A program made the translations under genes and the position numbers. Positions 7,865 through 15,164 of a stretch of 29,964 bases of DNA are shown here, one piece after another (positions within the stretch are counted from its first letter, which is position 1; each line of letters starts with the position of its first letter). The notes beneath the pieces were generated by a model. It worked only from the letters and a program-made list of their open reading frames with translations, was not told the origin of the DNA and did no database searches. Origin of the DNA: an uncultured Lachnospiraceae bacterium (GTDB lineage Bacteria; Bacillota; Clostridia; Lachnospirales; Lachnospiraceae); contig CAMNQN010000004.1 in assembly GCA_946549155.1 (NCBI GenBank), forward strand, positions 1-29,964, written 5' to 3'.

Positions 7865-8161
7865 TCAGCCCTCCACCACCGTATTCCTCCCGTTCACTTT
7901 GTAGCTGTCCACCACGCCGCAGATGACCAGATCCACGATGGCGTGATCGTCATTCAGCAGCATATTTCCCGCGCCGCCGTCCGTATTTACCAGCACGATA
8001 TCGCCGATTCCCACATCGGCGCAGTCGAAGGCAATCATGCGGGGGCCCTGGGGATCCCCTGTTACGGGATCGAAGTATTCCACCAGCATCAGCTTGTAGC
8101 CGTAATACCCCTCTTCCTTCACAGTGGAAACCACATTTCCCACTACCCTCGCCAGCCGCAT
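7865..8161 (-). CDS. BMC-P pentameric vertex protein, paralogue 1 (EutN/CcmL family)
   Basis: 98 residues with the EutN/CcmL pattern: MRLARVVGNVVSTVKEEGYYGYKLMLVE at the start, AFDCADVGIGDIVLVNTDGGAGNML in the middle and VVDSYKVNGRN at the end. Pentamers of this family cap the vertices of the icosahedral shell. It is the last of three consecutive paralogues, 22 bases after paralogue 2, and ends 57 bases from the convergent methyltransferase. Confidence 0.93.
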   Translation of the reverse strand: MRLARVVGNVVSTVKEEGYYGYKLMLVEYFDPVTGDPQGPRMIAFDCADVGIGDIVLVNTDGGAGNMLLNDDHAIVDLVICGVVDSYKVNGRNTVVEG

Positions 8162-8183
8162 CCGCCCACGCTCCTCTCACTGT

Positions 8184-8450
8184 CTACAGCTTCTCATTAT
8201 AGTCATCAATAAAACCCACGATAGCCACATCCACGGGGATGCGTTTTACCCGGAAAATGCGGGCGGCCTCCTTGGAACCGATCATATACACCCAATCGTC
8301 CAATCCTGCCTGGCGGGTCTGGTCCGCCGCCACCACAAGTCCCCCTTCTTTTCCGTTCTCGATTTTTTGCACCACCAGAAGGGGCACTCCCTCCAGCGCG
8401 GAATCCTTCACCGTAGCCACCACAGAACCCACCACCACACCGGTATACAT
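8184..8450 (-). CDS. BMC-P pentameric vertex protein, paralogue 2
   Basis: 88 residues. The start is set to the ATG at 8450-8448 because GGAGGAG lies 7 bases upstream; a TTG two codons earlier is the alternative. The protein reads MYTGVVVGSVVATVKDSALEGVPLLVV to PVDVAIVGFIDDYNEKL, which is EutN/CcmL-like but more divergent. AADQTRQAGLDDWVYMIGSKEAA replaces the usual DxVGVGxGxxVLVxxG stretch. It starts 2 bases after the stop of paralogue 3, so the pair is probably translationally coupled. Confidence 0.9.
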   Translation of the reverse strand: MYTGVVVGSVVATVKDSALEGVPLLVVQKIENGKEGGLVVAADQTRQAGLDDWVYMIGSKEAARIFRVKRIPVDVAIVGFIDDYNEKL

Positions 8451-8452
8451 GC

Positions 8453-8764
8453 TCAATCTCCTCCGTTGTCCTTATCCTTGCTGAAAATCCGCCTGCTGCG
8501 CAGATCAATGTGGTCGATAACGGCAATGATGGCCGTATCGGAGGGCCGGTTTTCCGTCAGCTCCGTCTGCCGGGAGGAGGAGCCGGAAACGATCATGACC
8601 ACTTCCCCTTCACCCACTCCCACCGCGTCAAAGGCCACCAGAATATTTCCCTTTTCCTCAAAGGTTTCCAGATCGATTGGCTTTACCAGCATCAGCTTCA
8701 GTCCATTCAGCTTTTCCGACTTCATGGTACTGACCACCGTACCCACAACTCTCGCAATCTGCAT
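8453..8764 (-). CDS. BMC-P pentameric vertex protein, paralogue 3
   Basis: 103 residues. It starts MQIARVVGTVVSTMKSEKLNGLKLMLVKPID and continues AFDAVGVGEGEVVMIVSGSSSRQTE to AIIAVIDHIDLRSRR, the standard EutN/CcmL fold, with a short charged C-terminal tail (SKDKDNGGD). It is the first of the three vertex genes, 52 bases after the aldolase gene. An AGGAAGAGG-type site precedes the ATG. Confidence 0.93.
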   Translation of the reverse strand: MQIARVVGTVVSTMKSEKLNGLKLMLVKPIDLETFEEKGNILVAFDAVGVGEGEVVMIVSGSSSRQTELTENRPSDTAIIAVIDHIDLRSRRIFSKDKDNGGD

Positions 8765-8816
8765 CCTCTTCCTCCTTATTCCGAAGTTCCCCGCGGAGGG
8801 CGGCTCTTTTTATCTC

Positions 8817-9689
8817 TCACTTCTTCTCCGCCAATATCTCCCGCACAATCTCTTTCATCAGCGACACGTCCGCCGGATCGACGGTCCTTCTTTGGGAGGA
8901 TGGGGAAGATGCCGCCCCGGTCCCCTGGCAGGTACGAATCTCCCGGCTCTCCTGGTCGCCGCACAGGCAGGCCGGCATGCCATTCTGATTGCAGTTATGG
9001 CACAGGGGCCGTCCGCCGGTGGTGATCCCGTCCCGGGTGCGGCGCTCAATCAGCCTGTCCACCTGGTCGCTGGTCAGTTCCCTCACCTGGCCGATCAGGC
9101 CATGGGAATACATGCTCACCAGGGCATAATACTCAATGGACTCCATCCGCATCCAGGCGGTCATCACATCTTTTCCCCAGGTCAGCACCCCGTGATTTGC
9201 CAGCAGGCAGCCATTGTGCGTGTTCACAAAGGGGGCGATGGAATCCGGCACCTCCTCCGTTCCCGGCATGGCGTAGGGCGCCAGAGGGATCTCCCCGATT
9301 CCCATCACCGACTCTGTAAGAATCGGGCGGTTCAGCGCAAGTCCCGCGATGGCGTAGGAGGTGGCCGCCGGGGGATGGGCATGCACCACCGCCTTCACCT
9401 CCGGATTCTCCTTATACACCCTCAGGTGCATTTTAATCTCGCTGGAGGGCTTCCGGTTTCCCCGAAGGATATTTCCGTCGGTATCCAAAAGCACCAGCAT
9501 ATCCTCCGTCATATACCCCTTGGACACGCCGGTGGGCGTACACCAAAGCGTATTCCCGCTGACCTTGACCGTAATATTCCCATCATTGGACGCCACAAAA
9601 TTCTTCCTGTACATTCTGCGGCCCACTTCCAGAATATTCTGTTTTGCCTCATAGGATGACGGATATTCATTCTCTCTCTTATAGCTCAT
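8817..9689 (-). CDS. class II aldolase with C-terminal encapsulation helix (BMC signature enzyme)
   Basis: 290 residues, longer than the ~215 of FucA/AraD-type aldolases. The core shows the putative catalytic Glu84 (PSSEIKMHL) and Zn ligands His103, His105 (VVHAHPP) and His166 (LLANHGV). A linker at about 220-270 contains five cysteines (C230, C233, C241, C243, C254), and residues 271-290 (DPADVSLMKEIVREILAEKK) form an amphipathic encapsulation-type helix. The family cleaves ketose-1-phosphates to dihydroxyacetone phosphate and an aldehyde. MtnK and MtnA nearby point to 5-methylthioribulose-1-phosphate or 5-deoxyribulose-1-phosphate as substrate, as in the DHAP shunt. An MtnB-like dehydratase of the same fold is the alternative, but the encapsulated aldehyde dehydrogenase favours aldol cleavage. 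The start overlaps the RLP 3' end by 11 bases; the ribosome site is weak, suggesting coupled translation. Confidence 0.88.
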   Translation of the reverse strand: MSYKRENEYPSSYEAKQNILEVGRRMYRKNFVASNDGNITVKVSGNTLWCTPTGVSKGYMTEDMLVLLDTDGNILRGNRKPSSEIKMHLRVYKENPEVKAVVHAHPPAATSYAIAGLALNRPILTESVMGIGEIPLAPYAMPGTEEVPDSIAPFVNTHNGCLLANHGVLTWGKDVMTAWMRMESIEYYALVSMYSHGLIGQVRELTSDQVDRLIERRTRDGITTGGRPLCHNCNQNGMPACLCGDQESREIRTCQGTGAASSPSSQRRTVDPADVSLMKEIVREILAEKK

Positions 9690-10833
9690 AGCTTCCCAGC
9701 CTTTCTACAAATGTCCTGCAGTTGGATACCAGATCCGGCGTGGCGGTAAACAGGCCGCCGCCCATCAGCAGCGCCACGTCCCCGCCATAAAATTCCTTCA
9801 TGGTATCCAGCTTATCAAATGTCATTCCCCCTGCCGGGCAGGGGAAAATCGCGGGCATACTGCCCCAGGGTTGTGCGCACCGCTCTGCAATGGACCGGCA
9901 CTGCTCTCTGGTCAGGGAAAATCTCCCGCCGAAATTGGGGAACACCGTAAAATCCGCTCCGCAAAGTCTTGGTATCTGTCCCAGAATACAGCCGCAGTCA
10001 AATCCGCCGGAGCCCTTATCCAGAAGGCATCCCGCCATGGCCGGGTGCGCGACCACCGGCAGGCCGGTGTGGGCCGAGACATACCGCATCATATCATAGC
10101 CCACCAGGCCGGGGGAGAGCATCACGCCTCCCGCCCCGTACTCCTCCGCCATCCGGACACGCTCCATAATAAGAGCCGTGCTTCCCGACAGGTTGGGCAC
10201 ATAGATGGTGTGTCCGCCGGTTTCCTCATTGGCCCGCTTCACGGCGGCGCTAACCGCCCGCACCCGCTCCTCAAACCGGGAGAAGGGCTGGTTCATCAGT
10301 CCGTGGTCATCCTTGATGATATCCACGCCTCCCAGCGCGCAGCGGTACGCCTCATCCTCCAGCGCCTCCGTAGGCAGCCCCATGGGCTTTAAAGCCGTAA
10401 AGGCCAGTGCGCGCTTCTTAACGCCCAGCCGCTTTCGCATCCCCTCCACACCGAATTTCGGCCCCGGGAAATGATCCAGCATAGTCCCGGGGAGCTCCAC
10501 CCCCATCACGGTAATGCCCGGCAGCAGGCTGCTGTTTCCAAAAACCACATTGAAAAACTGCGAAAACTCCTCTGTGGCGCACTGCTCCGAATAGCTGATC
10601 CGGGCAAGATATCCGCCTTCGCAGGGGGTAAACTCCTCCAGCCGGCCGATGATCTGTTCCCGGATGGAATCGCACGCAATATGGGCGGCGGGAAATTCCA
10701 CCGTCTGCTCCACGCAGATATTTTTCGCCGTCTCATAAGCCTCCCGCTCCCCGGCATCAATCCGGTACGCCACCGCAAAACGCCCGCCCAGCTGGCTTAA
10801 CAGTTTTTCATCCGAATAACCTTTAAATATCAT
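9679..10833 (-). CDS. RuBisCO-like protein (form IV family)
   Basis: 384 residues, RuBisCO large-subunit fold. Aligned by eye, Lys149 (FTALKPMGL) matches RuBisCO Lys175, Lys174-Asp176 in IIKDDHGL match the carbamylated Lys201 and Asp203, and His263 (VVAHPAMAG) matches His294. Positions that differ: Glu204 is His177, His327 is Val297, loop-6 Lys334 is Arg304 and Ser379 is Ala334, so CO2 fixation is not expected. Known RLPs act in methionine salvage (enolase MtnW, or an isomerase) and in D-apiose catabolism (decarboxylase or transcarboxylase). Which applies here is open. It is the first gene of the BMC cluster and overlaps the aldolase start. AAGGTGA is the only ribosome-site candidate. No obvious encapsulation helix is seen at either end. 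Confidence 0.88.
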   Translation of the reverse strand: MIFKGYSDEKLLSQLGGRFAVAYRIDAGEREAYETAKNICVEQTVEFPAAHIACDSIREQIIGRLEEFTPCEGGYLARISYSEQCATEEFSQFFNVVFGNSSLLPGITVMGVELPGTMLDHFPGPKFGVEGMRKRLGVKKRALAFTALKPMGLPTEALEDEAYRCALGGVDIIKDDHGLMNQPFSRFEERVRAVSAAVKRANEETGGHTIYVPNLSGSTALIMERVRMAEEYGAGGVMLSPGLVGYDMMRYVSAHTGLPVVAHPAMAGCLLDKGSGGFDCGCILGQIPRLCGADFTVFPNFGGRFSLTREQCRSIAERCAQPWGSMPAIFPCPAGGMTFDKLDTMKEFYGGDVALLMGGGLFTATPDLVSNCRTFVERLGSYEL

Positions 10834-10876
10834 AAAATCACCTTAAAAATTGCACCTTGCGCCCAGTCCCGCGCTA

Positions 10877-10905
10877 TTGTTTTTTCCCCCCGGATATGCT
10901 ATTCT
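10877..10905 (+). promoter_or_regulatory. candidate promoter of the deoR-family gene
   Basis: TTGTTT at 10877-10882, a 17-base spacer and TATTCT at 10900-10905 precede the DeoR-family start by about 33 bases. The 105-base divergent region must also hold the promoter of the RLP/BMC cluster; I could not pick out convincing boxes on the minus strand. Confidence 0.45.
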
Positions 10906-10938
10906 GTTACCAGAGAAACGAAGAGGGGGCATATACAA

Positions 10939-11691
10939 ATGTTAGCTATCGCCAGAAAACAAGCGATACGGGAGCAGCTGCAGGAATACAAAAGTGTACG
11001 CATCACAGACCTGGCCGCTGCCCTGAATGTTACCAAAGAAACCATCCGCCGGGACCTGCACGATATGGAGAAGGAGGGAGAGCTGATCCGGACCCATGGA
11101 GGCGCATACATCCTGGACGGCGTCCAGAACGACATCGATATCTCCACCCGCCGGGTGCTGAAAATGCCGGAGAAAGAAATTATTGCTCAAAAATGCGACA
11201 GCCTGATTCAATCCGGCGATTACATCTTCCTGGACGGCTCCACCACATCCTGGTCCATCGCCCGGGCCATTGCCCACCGCCGGCTCACTGTGCTCACGCC
11301 CTCGCTGGAAATCGCCAATATCCTTTCCGTCTCCGATACCATCCGCCTCTTCGTGGTGGGCGGTGAGTTTTCCGCCTCCAGCCGGTGCTTTACCGGAAAC
11401 AGCGCAGTGCGGAATCTGGAGCAGTATTTCGTGGACAAAGCCATCATCTCCTGCCGCAGCATCAGCATGGAGCACGGCATCACCGACACCAATGATAACG
11501 ATGCGGTGATTCACCGCATGGCCCTTGAACACGCCCGTGAAAAATATCTTGCCATCGACTCTTCCAAGCTGGATAAAACCTCCTTCGCCAGGGTCGCCCC
11601 CGCCTCCATCCTGGACGGCATTATCATGGACCGTAGCTTTCCGATTCCCTGGATAAAATATTTTGCGGAAAACCAGGTAAAGATTTACTGA
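10939..11691 (+). CDS. DeoR/GlpR-family transcriptional regulator
   Basis: 250 residues. The N-terminal winged helix-turn-helix (RITDLAAALNVTKETIRRDL, about residues 21-40, then GELIRTHGGA) is typical of DeoR/GlpR repressors. The C-terminal part is the sugar-phosphate-binding DeoRC domain (LDGSTTSWSIARAI; LFVVGGEFSASSRCFTGNSA; AIDSSKLDKTSFARVAP). These repressors are released by phosphorylated sugars. It lies divergent to the RLP/BMC cluster and convergent with mtnA, at the junction of the uptake/kinase and BMC modules. The likely inducer is therefore a modified ribose or ribulose phosphate of the pathway (inference). AGAGGGGG lies about 9 bases before the ATG. Confidence 0.9.
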   Translation: MLAIARKQAIREQLQEYKSVRITDLAAALNVTKETIRRDLHDMEKEGELIRTHGGAYILDGVQNDIDISTRRVLKMPEKEIIAQKCDSLIQSGDYIFLDGSTTSWSIARAIAHRRLTVLTPSLEIANILSVSDTIRLFVVGGEFSASSRCFTGNSAVRNLEQYFVDKAIISCRSISMEHGITDTNDNDAVIHRMALEHAREKYLAIDSSKLDKTSFARVAPASILDGIIMDRSFPIPWIKYFAENQVKIY

Positions 11692-11703
11692 CCGCAAAAA
11701 CCT

Positions 11704-12816
11704 TTATTTTTTATCCACAAACTTCTCCACCGGTTTTATGCCCATCTTTTCGAAGGATTCCTTAAACGGTGCGTAAGCGATTCCCTTTTCTGTGATGATG
11801 CCCGTCACCAGACTGTGATCCGTCACATCAAAGGCAGGATTCACCACACCCACGCCCTCCGGCGCCATGGGCCTGCTGTACCACATCCGGGTGACCTCCT
11901 CCGGCTTTCGCTGCTCAATGTGAATCTCCTCTCCCGACTCCATGGTCATGTCAATGGTGGAAGAGGGAGCGCACACATAAAACGGGATGCCATAATGTTT
12001 CGCGATAATCGCCACGCCGCTGGTACCGATCTTGTTGGCAAAGTCCCCGTTGGCGGCCACCCGGTCGCAGCCCACAAAAATAATGCCGATCTTTCCGGAT
12101 TTCATGGTATAGGAGGCCATATTGTCGCACTGCACATAGGTGTCAATACCGGCCGCCTGCATCTCATAGGCGCTGAGCCTTGCCCCCTGGAGCAGCGGGC
12201 GGGTCTCATCGCAGTACACATGCAGATCCGCTTTGGGGTCCCATCCATGCTCAAGAGCGATGTATATGGGAGCCAGCGCGGTGCCGTACTTGGCGGTGGC
12301 CAGCGTTCCCGCATTGCAATGGGTCATAATGCCCACGCCCTTCCCCAGCTTTTCCAGAAGTTCAAAGCCGTAGGCTCCGATATTCCGGCTGATCTGAATG
12401 TCCTCCTCCCGGATCTCATTGGCCTCCCGCATCAGGCGGGCCTTCATCTGGGCCACGGTTTTTCCGTCCTTTTCCCCCAGCAGGACGCTGTGCATCCGGT
12501 TCAGCGCCCAGCTTAAATTCACTGCCGTGGGGCGGGAGGAATTCAGGTACTCCATGTTCTCCCGGCATTTGGCCACGAACTTATCCATATCTTCCGTCTC
12601 AATCTGGTCCGCCAGCACATAGTAGCCGTAACCTCCGGCCACGCCGATGGCGGGCGCCCCTCTCACCCGCAGCTTATAGATGGCCTCCCAGATATCCTCC
12701 GCCTTATTCAGGTAAAGATATTTCGTCTCATTGGGAAGCAGCGTCTGATCAAGAATAATGATATCCTTCTGATTCTCCGCCAATCTGACGGTATCCAAAT
12801 TCAGAGCGTTCTCCAT
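11704..12816 (-). CDS. mtnA: methylthioribose-1-phosphate isomerase (or 5-deoxyribose-1-phosphate isomerase)
   Basis: 370 residues, usual MtnA length. It shows the VRGAPAIGVAGGYG motif (about 51-64), active-site Cys167 in THCNAGTLAT and Asp251 in GCDRVAANGDFANKIGT. The enzyme converts the cyclic aldose-1-phosphate (5-methylthioribose-1-phosphate, or promiscuously 5-deoxyribose-1-phosphate) to the open-chain ribulose-1-phosphate, the expected substrate of the class II aldolase. It follows mtnK by 21 bases in the same operon. It ends 12 bases from the convergent deoR-family gene, with no clear terminator in between. Confidence 0.95.
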   Translation of the reverse strand: MENALNLDTVRLAENQKDIIILDQTLLPNETKYLYLNKAEDIWEAIYKLRVRGAPAIGVAGGYGYYVLADQIETEDMDKFVAKCRENMEYLNSSRPTAVNLSWALNRMHSVLLGEKDGKTVAQMKARLMREANEIREEDIQISRNIGAYGFELLEKLGKGVGIMTHCNAGTLATAKYGTALAPIYIALEHGWDPKADLHVYCDETRPLLQGARLSAYEMQAAGIDTYVQCDNMASYTMKSGKIGIIFVGCDRVAANGDFANKIGTSGVAIIAKHYGIPFYVCAPSSTIDMTMESGEEIHIEQRKPEEVTRMWYSRPMAPEGVGVVNPAFDVTDHSLVTGIITEKGIAYAPFKESFEKMGIKPVEKFVDKK

Positions 12817-12837
12817 ATCTCATCTTCCTTTCCGTGT

Positions 12838-14061
12838 TTACCGGCGGCACGCGTCCACCGCTTTTACCGCATCCTTCAGCGTATTCAGGAAGCACTTTCC
12901 GCACTTCTTGCCGTCCCGGTTCTTTATAAAATCAATGGCAGCCATGATGCAGATCTTCTCCGCCCGGACCCGGGCCGCCTCGTCGGCGATGGTGGTGATA
13001 TCCTTCACATTGGCCATGCCCACCGTACGGCGGATCAGTTCCAGGCCCGTCACAGCGGCGGTATCCTCCAGGATCGTGCTCATGTAATACTCCTGATAGC
13101 CTGGAGTCCTGCACATGGTATCCGTCACATGCTCCTCGTAATACCGGTTCATCTTCTCCATGGTCAGGTTCACCACATCCACGATCACGCTCTCGGTCCA
13201 CTGGCAGAAAGCCGCATCCCCCGCCACATCGCCGTTGCACCAGGCGAAAATGATATTGGCCACCACATTACCGATATCGTAGCCCATGGGACCGTAGAAG
13301 CAAAATTCCGGATCAAACACCATGGTGGTTTCGTCATTGATGAAGATGGAGCCGGTATGCAGATCCCCGTGAATCAGGGACTGGCCCCTGGTCATGAAAT
13401 CCATTTTCAGCTTCGCCACCTCCAGGTGCAGCTCCTGATCGTCATACAGTTTTTCCTTCACAAAGTCCGCCATGGGCGGGAACACATTATTCCGGCCCAG
13501 CTCGTCATTATAGGGCTCGGTGTAAACCAGCGCCTCCGTGATATCGCAAAGCTCCGGAGAAATAAATTTCTTCTGCAGCTCCTTCTTTTCCAGATGGTTC
13601 ATCACCACGTCCGTAGTTCCCATAAGCACCTGGGCCATAAAGGTGGAAATCTGCTCCGCAAATTTCGGATAAATCCTGTGCTCAAGCATGGCGGTGCGCA
13701 TGATCAGATGATCGGACAGATCCTGCATACAGCAGGCGCACATCACCGTATCGTAGTTATAGATTTCCGGTACGTAGCCGGGAGCCAACTTCCCCTGCAG
13801 AATCAGGATCTCGGACTCAATCCTGTTCCGGTCCGTGTCGATGTGCATATCCTTGGAGATACGCAGTTCTTCGCCCGCCTGCTTTACGATCACGCTGGCG
13901 CCCCGTCCGTCCTGCACCTTAAACACATAGTTCAGATTTCCGTCGCCGATCTCCCGGCAGGTCATGGTGGCCTCGTCCCAGTTTTTCTGAGGCACCTTCC
14001 CCTTCGCGTACTCGATGGCGTCCTCCTCTTTCATCAGAAAATAGGTGTCAAAATTTGCCAT
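12838..14061 (-). CDS. mtnK: 5-methylthioribose kinase
   Basis: 407 residues from the ATG at 14061, which has GGAGGAGG 8 bases upstream; an earlier in-frame ATG at 14079 overlaps that ribosome site and is rejected. Kinase signatures: GDGNLNYVFKV near residue 40, HGDLHTGSIFIND (catalytic Asp) near 228-240 and DPEFCFYGPMGYDIGNV near 247-263, typical of MtnK within the APH/choline-kinase-like superfamily. It phosphorylates C1 of 5-methylthioribose; related enzymes also accept 5-deoxyribose. It lies directly after the ABC permease gene, which makes a 5-modified ribose the probable imported sugar. Confidence 0.94.
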   Translation of the reverse strand: MANFDTYFLMKEEDAIEYAKGKVPQKNWDEATMTCREIGDGNLNYVFKVQDGRGASVIVKQAGEELRISKDMHIDTDRNRIESEILILQGKLAPGYVPEIYNYDTVMCACCMQDLSDHLIMRTAMLEHRIYPKFAEQISTFMAQVLMGTTDVVMNHLEKKELQKKFISPELCDITEALVYTEPYNDELGRNNVFPPMADFVKEKLYDDQELHLEVAKLKMDFMTRGQSLIHGDLHTGSIFINDETTMVFDPEFCFYGPMGYDIGNVVANIIFAWCNGDVAGDAAFCQWTESVIVDVVNLTMEKMNRYYEEHVTDTMCRTPGYQEYYMSTILEDTAAVTGLELIRRTVGMANVKDITTIADEAARVRAEKICIMAAIDFIKNRDGKKCGKCFLNTLKDAVKAVDACRR

Positions 14062-14093
14062 AGTGTATTCCTCCTCCATCTAAAACCATACTT

Positions 14094-15104
14094 TTAATCC
14101 TCTTTGCTGGTGATATACGCCGCAATCAGCGCCAGGCAAAGTACCGCGCCCTTCACTGCCGGCAGAATATAATACACAACGCCGCACATGGTCATACCGT
14201 TTTCCAGCACGGAGATCAGCAGCGCTCCGATGGCCGTTCCCAGGGCATTGTATTTTTCCCGCCCTCCCACGCTTCGCCCGATAAACACGGCAGCCAGGGA
14301 GCTCATCAGGTAACTGTCGGAGCCGTTGATCTGAGCGGCGGAGTTTCTTGAACATACCACGATACCGCCGATGGCGATAAACAGTGCTGCAAACATACCC
14401 GCCATAAAACGCATCTTCTTCACATCGATGCCGGACAGCTTGGCGGCTGTCTTATTTCCTCCCATGGCGTACAGGTAACGGCCATATTTCGTGCGCTCCA
14501 GCAAAACAAAGCAGAGGGCGACGCACAGAACCATGATAATAATTATGTAGGGGGACTTTCCGATATTCTGGGAAGCCGGCGTCCAGCCGGAGCGCAGCGG
14601 AGTGCTGTCTCCGCCCTTTAATGCCGTGGCCCATCCGGCGGTGCTCATGCCCGCGGATACCGCGCTGCCGCCGGTGTAGGCTAAGCCTAAGCCCTGGTGA
14701 ACAAACTGCAGCGCACAGGTAGCCAGCATATCCGGCACCTTGCATACCAGAATCAGGAACATATTCAATAAGTACATCACCATGGCGAACACAATGGTGA
14801 GCACAATGGCCAGCCACAGCGGCATCGCGAACCAGAGATAGAAGGACGCGAACACATAAGCGCAGAAGGACCCCAGCGTACCGGCAGCCATATCGAACCC
14901 GTCCGGCGCCATGGATACCGTAGCCGCCAGCGCAAAAATCGTAACGGTGGACATGGAACGCAAAATATTAATCAGGTTTGTCACGGAAAAGAAGGCTCCT
15001 CCCCGCAGAGCAGTAAATACGATAACCGAAAGAAGCAGCACGATCACCGCAGCCCAGTCCACCAGCAGCTTTCCCGCCTTCTTCATCGAAGTAGAACTTT
15101 GCAT
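14094..15104 (-). CDS. RbsC-type ABC sugar transporter permease
   Basis: 336 residues, about 8-10 hydrophobic segments (first at about 14-34, last at about 310-330). Motifs match the RbsC/BPD_transp_2 permease family: NLINILRSMSTVTIFALAATVSMAPDGFDMAAG near the N-terminus, then NKTAAKLSGIDVKKMRFMAGM and LAAVFIGRSVGG. It is an integral membrane homodimer working with the ATPase and binding protein upstream. The stop is 32 bases before the mtnK start, so uptake and phosphorylation are co-expressed. Confidence 0.92.
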   Translation of the reverse strand: MQSSTSMKKAGKLLVDWAAVIVLLLSVIVFTALRGGAFFSVTNLINILRSMSTVTIFALAATVSMAPDGFDMAAGTLGSFCAYVFASFYLWFAMPLWLAIVLTIVFAMVMYLLNMFLILVCKVPDMLATCALQFVHQGLGLAYTGGSAVSAGMSTAGWATALKGGDSTPLRSGWTPASQNIGKSPYIIIIMVLCVALCFVLLERTKYGRYLYAMGGNKTAAKLSGIDVKKMRFMAGMFAALFIAIGGIVVCSRNSAAQINGSDSYLMSSLAAVFIGRSVGGREKYNALGTAIGALLISVLENGMTMCGVVYYILPAVKGAVLCLALIAAYITSKED

Positions 15105-15164
15105 AAATGTTTCCTCCCTGTTTATTGTTTATGAGAAAATGCGCTGAAATTCATTCCGCCCCGT

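Noticed and set aside
8124..9659. 511-codon open frame on the plus strand
   Set aside because: It runs antisense to two BMC-P genes and the aldolase gene, all strongly supported; its translation shows no domain.
8817..9689. Aldolase-fold gene called as MtnB dehydratase of methionine salvage
   Set aside because: The fold is shared, but the targeting helix, the encapsulated aldehyde dehydrogenase and the lack of MtnD favour an aldehyde-producing aldolase. Kept as an alternative only.
9679..10833. True CO2-fixing RuBisCO or a carboxysome
   Set aside because: Several catalytic positions are changed (His for Glu204, Arg for Lys334, Ala for Ser379). No small subunit, carbonic anhydrase or phosphoribulokinase is seen.
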